Part shown: piece after piece, positions 46,501 to 56,049 of the stretch
Layout of the letters: every line of letters begins with the position of its first letter
How positions within the stretch are numbered: the stretch's first letter is position 1
Assembly: GCA_002317135.1 (NCBI GenBank)
Contig: DCIX01000041.1
Coordinates: 22,384 to 86,383 of the forward strand
From: Bacteroidales bacterium UBA1715
GTDB taxonomy: Bacteria; Bacteroidota; Bacteroidia; Bacteroidales; UBA1715
Length of the DNA stretch: 64,000 bases
Direction: 5' to 3'
Notes under the pieces: generated by a model
Database searches by the model: none
The model's input: only the letters and a program-made list of their open reading frames with translations
Told to the model about the DNA's origin: nothing
Translations under genes and position numbers: made by a program

Positions 46501-47031
46501 ATGAAATATAAAGACATACCTGAAATCGACAATTGCCTAGAAATTGGTTCCATTTCACGTCCTCACGGAAAAGACGGCGAAGTTCTTCTTTCTATAAAAA
46601 ATGTTGACTACGAAGACATTCAAGATATGCCTTACCTATTTCTTTGTAGACAAGAACGATTAGTTCCTTTTTTTATTGAAAAAGCAACTATCAAAAGCAA
46701 CTCTTTCTTTGTTAAGTTCGAAGATATCAACTCTTTAGAAAAAGCAGAACAATATTGTGGTACAAAAATTTACATAGAAAGTGCCGAATCTGAAGAAGAC
46801 GAATTACAAGAAGACGAACTTGTAGGCTATGCAGTTATAAATAGTACCACAAACGAAACAATTGGAACCATCCAAGAGGTTATTGCCTACTCTATTAATG
46901 TTGTGTTTGATGTTAAGAAAAAAGACGGATCATCTATCCTTCTACCATTCGCCGAAGATTTACTCAAAGAAATCAACGACGAACAAAAAACTATCACATT
47001 GATAATTCCTGACGGAATTTTAGAAGCATAA
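46501..47031 (+). CDS. rimM: Ribosome maturation factor RimM
   Basis: 176 residues. N-terminal RimM domain (CLEIGSISRPHGKDGEVLLS, residues about 11-30), acidic middle part, then a PRC-barrel domain (ELVGYAVINSTTNETIGTIQ, SILLPFAEDLLKEIN). It assists maturation of the 30S head together with S19. 18 bases after the rpsP terminator hairpin; convergent with rnpB, whose 3' end is only about 6 bases from the rimM stop. Confidence 0.95.
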   Translation: MKYKDIPEIDNCLEIGSISRPHGKDGEVLLSIKNVDYEDIQDMPYLFLCRQERLVPFFIEKATIKSNSFFVKFEDINSLEKAEQYCGTKIYIESAESEEDELQEDELVGYAVINSTTNETIGTIQEVIAYSINVVFDVKKKDGSSILLPFAEDLLKEINDEQKTITLIIPDGILEA

Positions 47032-47036
47032 AAAAA

Positions 47037-47354
47037 GCAGTAAGCCTATAAGCCGGATTCTGTTCCCTCTCGGGATTCTATCATTTATCTAACGCAACCT
47101 ACCCTCCAACTCAGACGAGCAGCCCTCAAACGTTGGTTTACATGGTCTTGCAACTTGCCGGTGGCACATCTGCACAAATCGCTTTGCACAATGGTGGTCT
47201 CTTACACCGCCTTCTCACCCTTACCGAATTGCTTCGGCGGTTATTTTCTTCTACCATACCATACGCTCACGCACATCTGTTCTTTCAACAGGCGCAATGC
47301 TCTATGTTGTCCGGACTTTCCTCCCTCTTTCGAGAGCGATAGAACGACCTACTG
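47037..47354 (-). ncRNA. rnpB: RNase P RNA (bacterial type A)
   Basis: Minus strand. The near-universal GAGGAAAGTCCGGAC lies at 47323-47309, and the 3' signature ACAGAATCCGGCTTATAGGC at 47063-47044. The ends pair to form P1 (GCAGTA near 47356-47351 region with TACTGC at 47042-47037), and a T run follows. About 315-320 nt, the expected length. It is the catalytic RNA that matures tRNA 5' ends. The boundaries are accurate to a few bases only. The plus-strand frames inside this gene are not proteins. Confidence 0.95.
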
Positions 47355-47359
47355 CACGA

Positions 47360-47390
47360 CAAAAATACATTTTTTATATAACAAGACAAA
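47360..47390 (-). promoter_or_regulatory. Full Bacteroidota promoter for rnpB
   Basis: On the minus strand TTTG (47390-47387), 19 bases, then TATTTTTG (47367-47360); an exact match to the consensus. The start is expected near 47354. Confidence 0.75.
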
Positions 47391-47516
47391 AAACTTGTCC
47401 GTTTGATTTTATTTCCATTGAAAAACAACAACTTACATTTTTTTCTACAAAAAAACATTGACAAAGAAATTTTCTATAGTACAATTCAACAAATAAATCA
47501 CTAAAAATTTACAGCA

Positions 47517-49256
47517 ATGGAAAATTCATCATTCAACACTCTTTCTACATTCACCTATTTATCAAAATACCTACAAAATTCTGGCACTCAAATACTTGAA
47601 AAAATCGACAATAGATTCGTATTTAACGAAAAATTTGAAGAAGAAGAACTTCCATTCCCAAAAAGAAAGAAAGGATATTATAACGAAGACGAGATTAATG
47701 AAATCATTATTGGCCTAACATCCTTTGCAAACTATCTCCAACTAACAAAATTGCAAGCTGCTATTTTCATTGCATTATATACAATAGAATTAGAAGATTC
47801 ATATCGTTCTGGCATAGAATCCGTGTCACGATTCTTCAACCTAAGCACACTTGATGTACTTCCAATTAAGGCCGAACATCAAGTTTTAGTGGATAAAGGT
47901 TACATAAAAACAATTATCACTATGCGTGGAAGAAGGAACTATCAGACCAAGATTGATCCAGAATTGGAGAAAGCAATTCTCAACAACGAGCCATTCAAAC
48001 TTTCCGAAGAAAAAGAAATTGATCGTTATCAATTTTGCATGCTTGTTTCCAACGAAATAAACAATCGTTCCGAAAATGAATTTTCTACCCAAGATTTATT
48101 CCGTAAAGTTGCGGATTTAGAAGAAAAGCACAAAAACATACAATTCGTAAAAAAAATAACAAGAAAACTCAAAAACATAGAAGATAGAACTTTGTTTTAT
48201 GAAATCTGCGACGATTACATCTGTTATGGAGAAACTAGCATTGACTGCACATTAAGCGACATATACGAAAGTACAAACAAAAAATTCAAAGTTGCTGCAA
48301 CAATTATGGGAGACACTCATGTTCTGATAAAGAATAGTTGGGTTGAGAAAAAACCTGCAACGTTCTTTTCACGAGCAAGTATGGTGTTAACAAAGGAAGG
48401 ACAAGAGTTATTCCTTGAAAAAGATTTTAAAATAATTGAAAACACACAAAAAAACGAAAAAAATTTGATTATTCCAGAAAAGATTGATGAGAAGCAGTTA
48501 TTTTTCAGTGAAGATCTTGCGAACCAAGTTGCATTCCTACAAAAATCGTTAAACAATCAAAGATTCAATGAATTACAGAAAAAGCTAAAAGAAAAATCTA
48601 TGCCGAAAGGTGTTTGTGCAATATTCTACGGAACACCAGGAACAGGTAAGACAGAAACAGTTATGCAGTTGGCAAAATCCACAGGAAGAAAAGTTATGCA
48701 TATCGATATTAGTGCAACCAAAAGTTGTTGGTATGGCGAAAGCGAAAAAATTGTAAAAAAAATATTTACATCCTACGCCTCTCTCTGCAAAAACGAAAAA
48801 GAGAAGCCTATCCTACTCTTCAACGAAGCCGATGCACTATTTGGTAAACGACGCGAAGATATTCGTGGTTCCGTTGACCAAACCGACAACACAATCCAAA
48901 ACATTCTGCTCGAAGAAATGGAAAAACTCGACGGCATTATGATTGCTACAACAAACCTTGCCGACAATCTTGACGATGCTTTTGAAAGACGATTCTTATT
49001 CAAAATAAAATTCGAAAAGCCAACCATTGAAGCAAAACGCAATATCTGGAAAAACAGGCTACCAAGTCTTTCCGATGACGCATGCGACAAACTTGCCACA
49101 AAGTTCGACTTCTCTGGCGGTGAAATCGAGAACATCGTACGCAAATTCACAATGAAAGAAATCTTGGAAGATGCTGTTCCAACCTACGAAATAATTGAAG
49201 ACATCTGCAAAAACGAACGACTAAATAAAAAAAGCAGAACAAAAGTCGGATTTTAA
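47517..49256 (+). CDS. AAA+ ATPase with unusual Walker B
   Basis: 579 residues. The first about 330 residues are helical and unassigned, with a winged-helix-like section (HQVLVDKGYIKTIITMRGRR). The AAA+ core follows: Walker A YGTPGTGKT (371-379), a pore-like SCWYGESEK, Walker B LLFNEADALF in which the usual Asp is Asn, sensor 1 MIATTNL and arginine finger FERRFLFK. The C-terminal lid ends in basic KKSRTKVGF. Such proteins are common in Bacteroidota with no known substrate. Divergent from rnpB, convergent with desulfoferrodoxin. Confidence 0.85.
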   Translation: MENSSFNTLSTFTYLSKYLQNSGTQILEKIDNRFVFNEKFEEEELPFPKRKKGYYNEDEINEIIIGLTSFANYLQLTKLQAAIFIALYTIELEDSYRSGIESVSRFFNLSTLDVLPIKAEHQVLVDKGYIKTIITMRGRRNYQTKIDPELEKAILNNEPFKLSEEKEIDRYQFCMLVSNEINNRSENEFSTQDLFRKVADLEEKHKNIQFVKKITRKLKNIEDRTLFYEICDDYICYGETSIDCTLSDIYESTNKKFKVAATIMGDTHVLIKNSWVEKKPATFFSRASMVLTKEGQELFLEKDFKIIENTQKNEKNLIIPEKIDEKQLFFSEDLANQVAFLQKSLNNQRFNELQKKLKEKSMPKGVCAIFYGTPGTGKTETVMQLAKSTGRKVMHIDISATKSCWYGESEKIVKKIFTSYASLCKNEKEKPILLFNEADALFGKRREDIRGSVDQTDNTIQNILLEEMEKLDGIMIATTNLADNLDDAFERRFLFKIKFEKPTIEAKRNIWKNRLPSLSDDACDKLATKFDFSGGEIENIVRKFTMKEILEDAVPTYEIIEDICKNERLNKKSRTKVGF

Positions 49257-49277
49257 CCTCCAACACTATCCAATAAC

Positions 49278-49313
49278 AAATCCCCAACCTATTCCATTAG
49301 GCTGGGGATTTCC
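49278..49313. terminator. Bidirectional terminator between the AAA+ gene and desulfoferrodoxin
   Basis: Inverted repeat AAATCCCCA...TGGGGATTT (49278-49286 with 49303-49311), with inner CCTA/TAGG pairing. Confidence 0.75.
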
Positions 49314-49326
49314 ATTTACACATAAA

Positions 49327-49719
49327 CTATTTTTTACAACAAGGATTATCTGTTTTCCACAAACCATGAATATTACAATATGCATACACGGCAATTGGAT
49401 CACTCTTACAACTAATGCGAATATGCGGTTTTGAAGTAGCTGTAAGTTTTTTAAATCGTCCCCCATTCTTTGTCTCGACATAAATCCATTCAATATAATG
49501 TTCCGGAAGCATTGGGTGTTCATACGAACTTACATCAACAACAATTGTATGTTCATCGATACGAGTAACTACCGGAAGATGCTTTTCCATATACACATCT
49601 TTTGTAATAGGTTCCAATTCTTCCATTTCCCTTCCGCAACAATGTGGAGTTACACCAGAGTCGGTAAGTTTTAGAATTACATTGCCACAAATTTTGCAGC
49701 GATAAAATTTCGTTTCCAT
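49327..49719 (-). CDS. dfx: Desulfoferrodoxin (superoxide reductase, two iron centres)
   Basis: 130 residues. N-terminal rubredoxin-like centre I with CKICG and HCCGREM (four Cys), then the active centre II: Glu-Lys-His in YMEKHLPVV, two His in YEHPMLPEHYIEW, and the Cys/His pair YCNIHGLWK. It reduces superoxide to H2O2 in the cytoplasm of anaerobes without making O2. Its promoter faces an OxyR-like gene (49905-50828), so a shared oxidative-stress control region is likely. A -7 box is at 49778-49785. Confidence 0.95.
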   Translation of the reverse strand: METKFYRCKICGNVILKLTDSGVTPHCCGREMEELEPITKDVYMEKHLPVVTRIDEHTIVVDVSSYEHPMLPEHYIEWIYVETKNGGRFKKLTATSKPHIRISCKSDPIAVYAYCNIHGLWKTDNPCCKK

Positions 49720-49750
49720 TTCTTTTACAATTAATTAACACTAAAAAAAA

Positions 49751-49785
49751 GACTGCAGTCAATTTGTTATAACTGCACAAATGTA
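49751..49785 (-). promoter_or_regulatory. Promoter and operator-like palindromes for desulfoferrodoxin
   Basis: Minus-strand -7 box TACATTTG at 49785-49778. Around the expected start lie the palindrome GACTGCAGTC (49751-49760) and the pair TGCAGT (49754-49759)/ACTGCA (49772-49777), spaced 12 bases. Suggestive of a LysR-type or other regulator site. Confidence 0.4.
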
Positions 49786-49904
49786 TATACGAAAACACAT
49801 ACAATGATAATTGATTTTGTTCCTCTTTCTATTGAGAAAATCAATAGAGAAATATTTCTTTATTCAATAAACAAATTCTAATTTGCACAAAAAAATTAAA
49901 TACT

Positions 49905-50828
49905 ATGACTCTACAACAATTAGAATACATTGTTGCCCTTGACGAACAAAGGCACTTTGTGAAAGCAGCTGAATTTTGTGGAATTACTCAATCAACCTTG
50001 AGTACAATGGTTATTAAATTGGAAGAAGAGCTCGATCTAAAACTATTCAATCGGGATTCGCACCCTTTAAAACCGACAAAAGCAGGAGAAAAAATTTTAA
50101 AACAAGCACGGATTGTTTTGTTTCACGCAAATCAGCTCAAAGAAATGTCAATGAATGAACACAAAGGTGTATCTGGAACAATTCGTCTTGCAATTATTCC
50201 AACAATTGCACCATACATTATTCCAAAACTGTTCCATTACATAGCAACTATCCCGAATGTAACTCTACTCGCCCAAGAATTACAATGCGAGAAAATATTG
50301 GAACAACTAAAAAGTGCCGAAATAGATATGGCAATTATGCCTGAACTTCCTCCAGATGACAAATTATTAGAAATCCCACTATATACAGAACGATTTTTCG
50401 CTTTCGTATCTCCGAAAGATCCATTGTATAAAGAAAAAGAAATCAACATAAATACAATGCCACGCGAAAGACTATGGTCTTTAAAGAAAGAAATCTATCA
50501 ACAGACAAACATAGCAAATCAATGTAAATATGAATCTGAACGAAATTCACTATACGAATCTGGGAATGTGCCAACATTGTTACACATAATCGAGGAAAAT
50601 GCCGGCTTCACCATTATTCCAGAACTTCATCGTGCTCTAATAAGGGAAAATGACTTAGACAAAATCCGTCCTTTTGCCGAACCTGCACCACACAGAACCG
50701 TATCACTATTTATTCGCACGGACTATGTAAGAGAAAGCTTGCTAAACATCGTAGTTGACGGAATAAAACAAATTATTCCTGAAGATACAATAGACGAGCG
50801 ATTAAAGAAATTCAAAGTAAAATTATAG
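49905..50828 (+). CDS. LysR-family regulator, OxyR-like, with a single redox-type Cys
   Basis: 307 residues. N-terminal winged helix MTLQQLEYIVALDEQRHFVK (continuing to TLSTMVIKLEEELDLKLFNR), then a type-2 periplasmic-binding-like sensor domain. Its C-terminal FTIIPELHRAL and the surrounding sequence are OxyR-like. At the OxyR redox loop only one Cys is present (Cys207 in NQCKYES); the position of the resolving Cys is occupied by Ser/Leu. Context (divergent from superoxide reductase) supports an oxidative-stress role. Without the second Cys it cannot form the classical intramolecular disulfide. Confidence 0.82.
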   Translation: MTLQQLEYIVALDEQRHFVKAAEFCGITQSTLSTMVIKLEEELDLKLFNRDSHPLKPTKAGEKILKQARIVLFHANQLKEMSMNEHKGVSGTIRLAIIPTIAPYIIPKLFHYIATIPNVTLLAQELQCEKILEQLKSAEIDMAIMPELPPDDKLLEIPLYTERFFAFVSPKDPLYKEKEININTMPRERLWSLKKEIYQQTNIANQCKYESERNSLYESGNVPTLLHIIEENAGFTIIPELHRALIRENDLDKIRPFAEPAPHRTVSLFIRTDYVRESLLNIVVDGIKQIIPEDTIDERLKKFKVKL

Positions 50829-50856
50829 AGATACGCATTACCTCTATAAGCACGGA

Positions 50857-52227
50857 TTATTTTCGTGTAAAATATTTTGCCTTGTATTTTCTTTCTGATC
50901 GTGGCATTTGTACGCGGTATGAAACATATAGCAATAAACACGCACCAACCCAAGCCAACACATCAACCAATATAACGCCCTGATAGCCAAAATAATTTGG
51001 CAAAATAAGCGATGCAACAACTCGAATAACAAGTTCCGCAACACCAGCCATAAGTGGCATAAATGTAATGCCCACACCTTGCAACGCATTTCTATAAATG
51101 AATAGCAAAAACAAGAACGGGAAAAACAAAGCGGAAACATATAAATATTGTGTTGATGCAGCATATATTTCAGATGTATCTCCCACAATATCAGGATCTA
51201 GGAACAAAGACGTAAGCGGATTTGCAAAGACTGCAACCGTAATACTCACCACAAAACATACCACAATAGACATTAACAATGCCGAAGTCACTCCCACTCG
51301 CATACGGACAAGATTACCTGCCCCATAATTTTGTCCCACATAGTTAGCAATGGCAACACCAAGAGAAATTGGCACCAACATACCCAAACTTTGAATCTTG
51401 CTTGCAGTTGTAAAGCCAGCAATGTATGTTGTTGGAAATTTATTCAATGCAGAATATAACACAATAACGCCAAACGCTGTAATACTAAATTGCAATGCCA
51501 TAGGAATACCTACGCGCAAATGTTCCCAAATAAAACTCCAACTTGTACGAAAGTCTTCTTTTTTCAATCGTAAATCTTTGTATTTCGAAAACACATACAC
51601 AAAACAGAAAATTGCAGAAATCAACTGAGCCACAACCGTTGCCCATGCAGCACCTTGTACACCCCAACCAAACGATTTCACGAACAAGAAATCTAATCCG
51701 ATATTTACAACAGACGAGAATATCAAAAAATACAATGGTGTTTTACTATCGCCCAAAGCCCGTAAAATACAAGCAACCATATTGTAGGCAATTTGCGACA
51801 GCAAACCAATATAAGTAATCAATAAATAATCATGCGAATATTCATAAATTTCCTCTGTTGCTCCAATAAACTCTAACGAAATATCTATAGAAGCAATGGC
51901 CAGTGCAGTTAGAATTAGAGACAAAGCAATACAAATAATGAATCCAGTACCCAATGACCTTCGCATAGTGTCGTAATTTTTTGCACCAAAAAATTGGGCG
52001 GTCATAATACCAATACCACTGGTAATTCCAAGCACAAAACCGAACACAAAAAAGGTCAAACCGTTGGTAATACCAACGCCTGCAAGTGCTTGATAGCTAA
52101 CATATCGACCTACAATTATAGAATCGACAACACTATAAATCTGTTGGAATATATTTCCAAGAATAATTGGGAACGCAAACAGTAAGATTACATTTGCGGG
52201 GCGGCCTTTCGTTAAATCGTGTATCAT
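50857..52227 (-). CDS. MATE family efflux transporter
   Basis: 456 residues from ATG 52227 (MIHDLTKGRPANVILLFAFP); the longer frame to 52260 covers the -7 box TACTTTTG at 52235-52242. Twelve hydrophobic helices; typical segments are PIILGNIFQQIYSVVDSIIV, ALAGVGITNGLTFFVFGFVL and PTTYIAGFTTASKIQSLGML. It exports organic cations or drugs using a Na+ or H+ gradient; the substrate cannot be predicted. Confidence 0.92.
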   Translation of the reverse strand: MIHDLTKGRPANVILLFAFPIILGNIFQQIYSVVDSIIVGRYVSYQALAGVGITNGLTFFVFGFVLGITSGIGIMTAQFFGAKNYDTMRRSLGTGFIICIALSLILTALAIASIDISLEFIGATEEIYEYSHDYLLITYIGLLSQIAYNMVACILRALGDSKTPLYFLIFSSVVNIGLDFLFVKSFGWGVQGAAWATVVAQLISAIFCFVYVFSKYKDLRLKKEDFRTSWSFIWEHLRVGIPMALQFSITAFGVIVLYSALNKFPTTYIAGFTTASKIQSLGMLVPISLGVAIANYVGQNYGAGNLVRMRVGVTSALLMSIVVCFVVSITVAVFANPLTSLFLDPDIVGDTSEIYAASTQYLYVSALFFPFLFLLFIYRNALQGVGITFMPLMAGVAELVIRVVASLILPNYFGYQGVILVDVLAWVGACLLLYVSYRVQMPRSERKYKAKYFTRK

Positions 52228-52234
52228 AGTGCGG

Positions 52235-52242
52235 CAAAAGTA
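52235..52242 (-). promoter_or_regulatory. -7 box (TACTTTTG) for the MATE gene
   Basis: TACTTTTG on the minus strand, 8 bases upstream of ATG 52227; supports the downstream start. Confidence 0.45.
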
Positions 52243-52330
52243 TATAAATTCATAATACATTCACCACACAAAATGTAAAATCAGAGCAAAAAAATTTCAA
52301 AAAAATCACGAAAATTTAACGCTTTATCAG

Positions 52331-52338
52331 TAACTTTG
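52331..52338 (+). promoter_or_regulatory. -7 box (TAACTTTG) for the PBP1A operon
   Basis: TAACTTTG on the plus strand, 19 bases before ATG 52358; no clear -33. Confidence 0.45.
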
Positions 52339-52357
52339 AAAGATTAATTTTTGCGAT

Positions 52358-54730
52358 ATGAAAGAGACATTAAAAGGACAAAAATCCCATCTTACCCTAT
52401 ATATAATTTTATGGAGTTGTGTACTAGTACCAATAGTATGTGCATTCGTACTTTTCTCACTCATTTCTTCTGGGAAATTAGGTTTTATGCCAACATTCGA
52501 AGAGTTGGAAAATCCAAAGACAAAACTTGCAACCAACATCATTTCTGCCGATGGTGTTACTATGGGTACCTACTTCAAAGAAAACCGTATTGAATGTAAA
52601 TACGAAGACATTCCACAATATTTAGTTGACGCCTTAGTTTCGACAGAAGACGCCCGTTTTTACGAACATAGCGGTATTGACTACAGAGGATTGTTCCGTG
52701 TTGCCGTTAAAACAGTGTTAGGTGGAGATAAAAATTCTGGTGGTGGTAGTACCATCACGCAACAGTTGGCAAAAATGCTTTTCCCACGCGAGAAATTAGA
52801 AAGCAAATCCGACTTGGTTTTTAGAAAATTACGCGAATGGGTTATTGCTGTTAAATTAGAGAAATCATACACTAAAGAAGAGATTATTATGCTCTATCTC
52901 AACAAGTTTGACTTCCTACATAATGCAAACGGTATAAAAATGGCTTCACAGGTTTACTTTAGTAAAGAGCCTAAAGATTTAACTATAGAAGAAGCAGCAA
53001 TGTTGGTAGGTCAACTTAAAAACCCAGCATTGTTCAATCCTGTTCGTCACATCGATACCGTAACAGTACGTAGAAATGTTGTTTTGAGTCAAATGGTTCA
53101 TTATGACAAACTTACAAAAGAAGAATATGATTCTATCAAGCAAATTCCAATAACATTAAATTTCCACAGAATCGACCATACAAACGGTATAGCTCCATAT
53201 TTTAGAGAATGGTTGCGTACAACTATGACGGCAAAGAAACCAGAAAAGAAGAACTATTATAGCGAAGAAATGTACCAAAGAGATTCATTGCTTTGGGAAA
53301 CAAGTGCTTTATACGGTTGGTGTAACAAAAATGAAAAAGCACCTGGCGTTTATTACAACCTATACAGCGATGGTTTACGCATACATACAACCATAGATTC
53401 GCGTATGCAGAAATATGGTGAAGATGCAATGAAAAAACACATGTCGGAAAATGTTCAACCAGCTTTCTTTAACGAAAACAAAAACAATCCTAAAAAACCT
53501 TTTACTTCAAGCTTGACTAACGACGAATACAACAGCCGTTTAAAAGCTGCCATCAAACAAAGTGAACGTTACAACTCAATGGGTGGAAAATCTATGGATT
53601 GGGACGATGTTATGGAAGTGTTCAACACTCCTATTCCAACAACAGTATTTTCTTGGGATGGTCCAATCGACACAGTTCTTTCTCCACTCGATTCATTGAA
53701 ATGGATGAAAAGTTTCTTGCAATGTGGTATGCTTTCTATGGAAGCAGCAACTGGTTATGTAAAAGCATTTGTCGGCGGTATCGACTTTGAATTCTTCCAA
53801 TATGACCACATTATGCAACAAAAACGACAAGTGGGTTCTACTTTCAAACCATTCTTGTACACACTTGCTATGCAAGAAGGTATTTCTCCTTGTAAGGAAT
53901 TTGCAAATGTGCCAACTTCGTTCTATGTAAACGACAAAATGTGGACACCAAGTAACTCCGACAAGGCAAGAAACGGCGAAATGGTTTCGTTGGCATGGGG
54001 ATTGGCAACATCTAACAACTGGATTTCGGCAAAACTTATGCAACTATTAAATCCAGGTCCTGTTGTTGACCTTGCACACAAAATGGGACTTTATAGCCAT
54101 ATCGATCCTGTTCCATCAATCTGTCTTGGTGTAGCCGACCTTACCCTACACGAAATGGTTGGGGCCTACAGCACATTCCCTAACAAAGGTATGCACGTAG
54201 AACCATTGTTCGTAACAAAGATTGAAGACAAATACGGAAACATTTTGGCAAGCTTCACTAGTCAAAAAGAAGAAGCTGTAAGCGAAGCGGTTGCATATCA
54301 GATGGTGGAATTATTACAAAATGTTGTTAATATGGTTGACCGTGATGCAAAAGCATACGGAACCGCCATATCTCTTCGTACACGATATGATATTCGCGTT
54401 CCTCTTGCAGGAAAAACAGGAACAACAAACGATCACGCTGATGGTTGGTTTATGGGATTCACTCCTGAATTGGTAACTGGCGTATGGGTCGGCGGTGACG
54501 AAAGAAACATTCGCTTCCGTAGTTTCGCACACGGACAAGGAGCCAGAATGGCAATGCCTGTATTCGCATACTATATGAAAGACTGTATCGCACATAAAAA
54601 TGAATTAGGATATACATTTGGCAACTTCGAAAAACCTGAAAATTGGGAAGGTTCTTGCTACGGAAGTAATCCTGCTCCCAAACGCGGTACTACTCAAACA
54701 AACAACGATGACTACGATGAATTTCTATAA
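52358..54730 (+). CDS. Bifunctional penicillin-binding protein 1A
   Basis: 790 residues. One transmembrane helix (about 14-38); glycosyltransferase 51 domain with STEDARFYEHSGIDYRG and GGSTITQQLAKMLFPRE; transpeptidase with nucleophile Ser494 (VGSTFKPF, Lys497), SNNWISA and KTGTTNDHADGWFMG. The C-terminus is short and Asn/Asp-rich. It polymerises and cross-links peptidoglycan in the periplasm. The stop overlaps trmN6 by one base (TAATG). Confidence 0.95.
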   Translation: MKETLKGQKSHLTLYIILWSCVLVPIVCAFVLFSLISSGKLGFMPTFEELENPKTKLATNIISADGVTMGTYFKENRIECKYEDIPQYLVDALVSTEDARFYEHSGIDYRGLFRVAVKTVLGGDKNSGGGSTITQQLAKMLFPREKLESKSDLVFRKLREWVIAVKLEKSYTKEEIIMLYLNKFDFLHNANGIKMASQVYFSKEPKDLTIEEAAMLVGQLKNPALFNPVRHIDTVTVRRNVVLSQMVHYDKLTKEEYDSIKQIPITLNFHRIDHTNGIAPYFREWLRTTMTAKKPEKKNYYSEEMYQRDSLLWETSALYGWCNKNEKAPGVYYNLYSDGLRIHTTIDSRMQKYGEDAMKKHMSENVQPAFFNENKNNPKKPFTSSLTNDEYNSRLKAAIKQSERYNSMGGKSMDWDDVMEVFNTPIPTTVFSWDGPIDTVLSPLDSLKWMKSFLQCGMLSMEAATGYVKAFVGGIDFEFFQYDHIMQQKRQVGSTFKPFLYTLAMQEGISPCKEFANVPTSFYVNDKMWTPSNSDKARNGEMVSLAWGLATSNNWISAKLMQLLNPGPVVDLAHKMGLYSHIDPVPSICLGVADLTLHEMVGAYSTFPNKGMHVEPLFVTKIEDKYGNILASFTSQKEEAVSEAVAYQMVELLQNVVNMVDRDAKAYGTAISLRTRYDIRVPLAGKTGTTNDHADGWFMGFTPELVTGVWVGGDERNIRFRSFAHGQGARMAMPVFAYYMKDCIAHKNELGYTFGNFEKPENWEGSCYGSNPAPKRGTTQTNNDDYDEFL

Positions 54731-55446
54731 TGGGAAAACAATCGTCGTTTCAATTTAAACAATTTACAATACAGCAGGAACACGCTGCCTTGAAAGTCGG
54801 AACCGATGCTGTTATTTTAGGATCACTGACATCATTCAAGAATCCGAAAAATATTCTTGACATTGGAACAGGTACAGGTATTTTAGCTTTAATGATGGCT
54901 CAAAAATACAATAGTATCATCACAGCCATCGACATAGATGAAGGTGCAATTGCAGATGCTGTAACAAACTGCAACAATAGTCCTTGGAAAGACAGAATAA
55001 CAACGCAGTGTTGTTCTTTACAAGAATTCACCAAAGGACAAAATGACACATTTGACGGAATAATCTGTAACCCACCATTCTTTACTAATTGTTTGAAAAA
55101 CAATAACGAAAGCAAAACCAATGCAAGACATACGACGCAACTATCGCCACAGGACCTATTTTCAAATATAGAAAAGCTACTCTCACCTAACGGAGTATTT
55201 TCATTTATAATTCCATACAACGAGAAAATACTATTTGCCTCGTGTGCACAAGATGCCAATCTGTATCTAACCGACGAATGTGACATATATCCATTTGCTG
55301 ATAGCAATGAGCCAAACAGATGCGTACTAACCTATTCGCGAATTTGGAGCAATTTCAATAAAAAACACCTACACATACGAGAAGACAAAACAACATATAC
55401 ACAAGAATTCAAAAATATAACTCAAGACTTTTATATAAAAATATAA
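54730..55446 (+). CDS. trmN6: tRNA1(Val) (adenine-37-N6)-methyltransferase
   Basis: 238 residues. N-terminal FKQFTIQQEHAALKVGTDAV and ILDIGTGTGILALMMAQK, then the N6-adenine methylase motif NPPFF (CNPPFFTNCLKN), the diagnostic order of the YfiC/TrmN6 family. It methylates A37 of tRNA1-Val. Overlaps the PBP1A gene by 1 base and precedes the carbonic anhydrase gene by 2 bases. Confidence 0.9.
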   Translation: MGKQSSFQFKQFTIQQEHAALKVGTDAVILGSLTSFKNPKNILDIGTGTGILALMMAQKYNSIITAIDIDEGAIADAVTNCNNSPWKDRITTQCCSLQEFTKGQNDTFDGIICNPPFFTNCLKNNNESKTNARHTTQLSPQDLFSNIEKLLSPNGVFSFIIPYNEKILFASCAQDANLYLTDECDIYPFADSNEPNRCVLTYSRIWSNFNKKHLHIREDKTTYTQEFKNITQDFYIKI

Positions 55447-55448
55447 TT

Positions 55449-55967
55449 ATGGCACTTATAAAATCTGTTCGCGGATATACACCTAAGATTGGTGAAAATT
55501 GTTTTTTAGCAGAAAATGCAACCATCATCGGTGATGTGGAGATGGGAAAAGATTGCAGTATTTGGTTCAACACAGTACTTCGTGGAGATGTAAATTCTAT
55601 CAAGATAGGAAACCTTGTAAACATACAAGACGGTTCCGTTCTTCATACTCTTTTCGAAAAATCAACAATAGAGATTGGTGACAATGTATCTGTTGGTCAT
55701 AATGTCACCATTCACGGAGCAAAAATCTGTAACAATGTTCTAATTGGAATGGGTTCGGTAATTCTCGACAATGCCGTTATTGGAGAAAATTCTATTATTG
55801 CAGCGGGTGCAGTTGTAACCAAAGGAACTATCGTGGAACCAAACAGTTTGTACGCCGGTGTTCCTGCAAAAAAAATAAAGGAAGTTTCACCTGAACAAAC
55901 AAAAGAACTAATTCAAGGTATTTCCACAAACTACAAAATGTACGCAAGTTGGTACGCCGGAGAGTAA
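55449..55967 (+). CDS. Gamma-carbonic anhydrase family protein
   Basis: 172 residues. Left-handed beta-helix with hexapeptide repeats (for example AENATIIGDVEMGKDCSIWF, NTVLRGDVNSIKIGNLVNIQ). The three zinc/iron-binding His are in place: His66, His84 and His89 (GSVLH.. VGHNVTIHG). YrdA/PaaY-like proteins of this size have carbonic anhydrase or thioesterase-like roles, mostly undefined. Last gene of the PBP1A-trmN6 operon. Confidence 0.88.
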   Translation: MALIKSVRGYTPKIGENCFLAENATIIGDVEMGKDCSIWFNTVLRGDVNSIKIGNLVNIQDGSVLHTLFEKSTIEIGDNVSVGHNVTIHGAKICNNVLIGMGSVILDNAVIGENSIIAAGAVVTKGTIVEPNSLYAGVPAKKIKEVSPEQTKELIQGISTNYKMYASWYAGE

Positions 55968-56025
55968 TGAACAGTGTTTGTTTATAAAAACAATAAACAA
56001 ATTGAAACCTTTTTCAAATTCTCAA

Positions 56026-56046
56026 GTCTTATGTATAAGATAAGAC
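56026..56046 (+). promoter_or_regulatory. Hairpin directly before the (GX3)8 lipoprotein start
   Basis: GTCTTAT (56026-56032) and ATAAGAC (56040-56046) pair perfectly; the start codon is at 56050, so the hairpin covers the ribosome entry region. Operator or translational control element; speculative. Confidence 0.35.
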
Positions 56047-56049
56047 AAA

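Noticed and set aside
47133..47406. Two plus-strand ORFs of 69 and 83 codons
   Set aside because: They lie inside the RNase P RNA gene on the opposite strand.
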